Of a stretch of DNA of 29,308 nucleotides, positions 28,018 through 29,308 are shown piece by piece. The position numbers were made by a program, and so were the translations under genes. Each line of letters begins with the position of its first letter. Position 1 is the first letter of the stretch. The notes under the pieces were generated by a model. The model made no database searches, was not told the DNA's origin, and saw nothing but the letters and a program-made list of their open reading frames with translations. The stretch comes from Nemertoderma westbladi (lineage: Eukaryota; Xenacoelomorpha; Nemertodermatida; Nemertodermatidae), in assembly GCA_032718475.1 (NCBI GenBank), contig JAUCBJ010003452.1:1-29308 (forward strand). Reading direction: 5' to 3'.

Positions 28018-28157
28018 GGCCCAAAACCTTAATTAAAACTGTCACGTAACCCCAACCTTAAATATTTTGGATCATAAATTCCACAAAATTTCTTAGATTA
28101 GAGCATCGGGACTTTAAGGTTATAGGGTTAATGACAGTTTTAATTAGGGTTTGGGCC
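28018..28157. repeat. Imperfect inverted repeat inside the nested element
   Basis: The left arm beginning GGCCCAAAACCTTAATTAAA (28018 on) pairs with the right arm ending GTTTGGGCC (to 28157). The arms are about 45 bp with a few mismatches and share TTAATTAAAACTGTCA and AACCTTAAA. The loop is about 50 bp of A/T-rich sequence. Confidence 0.8.
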
Positions 28158-28372
28158 TGACCAACTAACCCAACCACAAAAATAAACCAATAAATCCAAG
28201 TTAAAGTGCTCTACGGTACGCTAGACCTACTATTATTATACTGTAAGTCTATAGGGGGGCAATCCGCGCGGGGGGTGGGGGGGGGGGGGGGGGGTAGATA
28301 CGCCTAGGACACCGACAGCATTCTTAATGCAGCTGCTTCCAGCATGCCCATTATAGATAGATAATTGAAACC

Positions 28373-28630
28373 TGAAAAAGGTGGACAGTCCAATCACTAA
28401 TAAATAGCATTGCTTTAATACGTTTCTGATTGGTCAGACTATTATCTATGTTTTTTGTGCATGTGTCCAGTCCACCTTTTTCAAACACACATCTTATTCC
28501 CAATTATGTAACTAAGAAAGCGAAACTTGAAAAAGGTGGACAGACCAATTGCTACAAACTGCTTTGCATAATACGTTTCTGATTGGTCTGTCCGTTGTCC
28601 ATGTTTTCTGTGTCCAGTCCACCTTTTTCA
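28373..28630. repeat. Two tandem hairpin modules bounded by TGAAAAAGGTGGAC and its inverse
   Basis: Module 1 (28373-28483) and module 2 (28528-28630) each begin TGAAAAAGGTGGACAG, share TAATACGTTTCTGATTGGTC, and end GTCCACCTTTTTCA. They start 155 bp apart. The second module's right arm doubles as the right end of the nested transposon. Further GTCCACCTTTTTCA copies at 27639-27652 and 27661-27674 and the forward copy at 27564-27577 show the same module at the left end. Confidence 0.85.
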
Positions 28631-28793
28631 AACACCCGAATAATACCTATATAAACCACCGCAAGGAAGTGCAGGTAATATTAACATTCGCAATACCTTC
28701 CCAAAAGTTAATAATTACAAAACTCCGCTGGGAGGAGCTGAAAACAGGCCTTTACTTATGCCGTAACCGTATTGTTTTTTTTTTTTATTCCCT

Positions 28794-28826
28794 GGGGGGG
28801 GGGGGGGGGGGGGCAGGGGGGGGGGG
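28794..28826. repeat. Interrupted poly(G) tract
   Basis: A run of 20 G, then CA, then 11 G. A similar run of 18 G lies at 28277-28294. Length in such tracts is unreliable in assemblies. Confidence 0.95.
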
Positions 28827-28867
28827 CATATTGTAATTTATGTTTACATTTATTTTCAATTTATTAC

Positions 28868-29048
28868 TTCCAGTTTTCAATTTTCAGGAATTCAGTTCTA
28901 GTTCCAGTTCCAGTATTTCAATATATCACGTTTCAGTTCTAGTTTCAGTTTCAGTTTAAAAAAATTAAAGTTTCAGTTCCAGTTCAGAAAAAATGCCCAA
29001 AACAATTTCAGTTCGATTTCAGTTCCAGTTCAGTTTCAGTTTCAGTTC
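28868..29048 (+). repeat. TTTCAG/TTCCAG hexamer array, right copy
   Basis: The same hexamer family as at 27159-27345 and in the same orientation, for example CAGTTTCAGTTTCAGTTC at 29031-29048. It runs directly into the right terminal inverted repeat, whose own sequence (GAACTGAA read inward) fits the repeat unit. Confidence 0.85.
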
Positions 29049-29308
29049 GCAGCACTACAACACATACATTATATATATATACCGGTACTTCCACAGATGC
29101 AATTCAAGATCATCATCTTAATAAAGCCTTCAAAATGCAGTCTAAAGATGTTTAAATTAAAGGATATCAATTTGTTGGTATAGATAATGTTTTCACATTA
29201 TTACAGGCGATGAAGTAATTTAATTACGCAATCTTCCATGGATTCTTAACTGCACTGAGCAGATTATTATCTATTTTACTAAATTGCACCTGAAGTGTAT
29301 TTGTATTA

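Larger units (their letters stand above)
27557..28637. mobile_element. Nested DNA transposon, 1081 bp, long TIRs and 9-bp target duplication
   Basis: The left end GGGTGTTTGAAAAAGGTGGA... (from 27557) is mirrored at the right (to 28637) for roughly 57 bp with one mismatch visible. GAATAATAC is present at both 27548-27556 and 28638-28646. A 9-bp duplication with G-starting termini is typical of Mutator or Merlin elements. I cannot decide between them, because no transposase is present. The interior includes G-rich runs (28271-28294), an imperfect inverted repeat (28018-28157) and further copies of the end motif. It is inserted within the 27131-29056 element and is therefore younger. Confidence 0.85.
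27131..29056. mobile_element. Non-autonomous DNA transposon with 16-bp TIR and 8-bp target duplication, hAT-like
   Basis: AGTGCTGCGAACTGAA at 27131-27146 is the exact inverse of 29041-29056, and ACAACACA directly flanks both ends (27123-27130 and 29057-29064). An 8-bp duplication with AGTGCTGCGAAC-like ends suggests the hAT superfamily, though the target does not fit the usual nTnnnnAn pattern. Without the nested insert it would be about 836 bp. Just inside each end is a TTTCAG/TTCCAG hexamer array, and near the right end are long G runs. No transposase is present. Confidence 0.8.

Noticed and set aside
1-29308. tRNA, rRNA or small nuclear RNA genes
   Set aside because: No cloverleaf with a proper GGTTCRANNCC B-box or other conserved RNA core was found on reading either strand.

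Overview
The window looks like nuclear DNA of an animal, probably a marine invertebrate. The background is AT-rich and non-coding. It holds two animal-type protein-coding genes on the minus strand and an unusually dense and varied set of transposable-element remains. The phylum cannot be fixed from sequence alone. A delta-type protocadherin with vertebrate-like cytoplasmic motifs, next to LINE, Tc1/mariner, PIF/Harbinger-like and piggyBac-like debris, fits a lophotrochozoan or an invertebrate deuterostome.

Layout. Positions 1-152 carry the start of a possible minus-strand ORF cut by the window edge. Positions 153-2490 are mostly featureless apart from a TATA-box-like site with upstream tandem ATACGTATCA sites, and an NRF1/CCAAT-like pair. 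A 12/15-bp minisatellite with a 123-bp higher-order unit fills about 2531-3192. A 5'-truncated, frameshifted non-LTR retrotransposon (endonuclease C-terminus, reverse transcriptase, CCHC tail) lies at about 3991-6706. It is followed by an apparently perfect 695-bp tandem duplication (6841-8230) and a PIF/Harbinger-type MITE with 47-bp perfect inverted ends (8308-8676).

The first gene is an uninterrupted GTPBP6/HflX-family GTPase (9108-10826, minus), with tandem E2F-like motifs and a CCAAT box upstream. Beyond it lies a broken DD41D-like Tc1/mariner transposase (11178-12085). Its 3' end is cut by a 1147-bp TTAA-flanked element (12040-13186) that contains a large imperfect palindrome. A second, heavily decayed reverse transcriptase lies at about 13790-14515.

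The second gene is a seven-cadherin-repeat, delta-like protocadherin. Its whole 1144-residue product lies in one exon (17068-20504, minus), which begins at a clear 3' splice site. From 20506 to the right edge I see no convincing gene. The notable structures there are a 12-unit inverted array of a 15-bp motif (24544-24738) and a nested pair of non-autonomous DNA transposons (27131-29056 containing 27557-28637), each with its own target-site duplication.

The two cellular genes are not functionally linked: one is a mitochondrial ribosome-associated GTPase and the other a cell-adhesion receptor. I found no convincing novel multi-gene system. The most interesting material is structural: stacked, palindromic and tandem-array-bearing non-autonomous elements, several with intact target-site duplications that date the insertions relative to each other.
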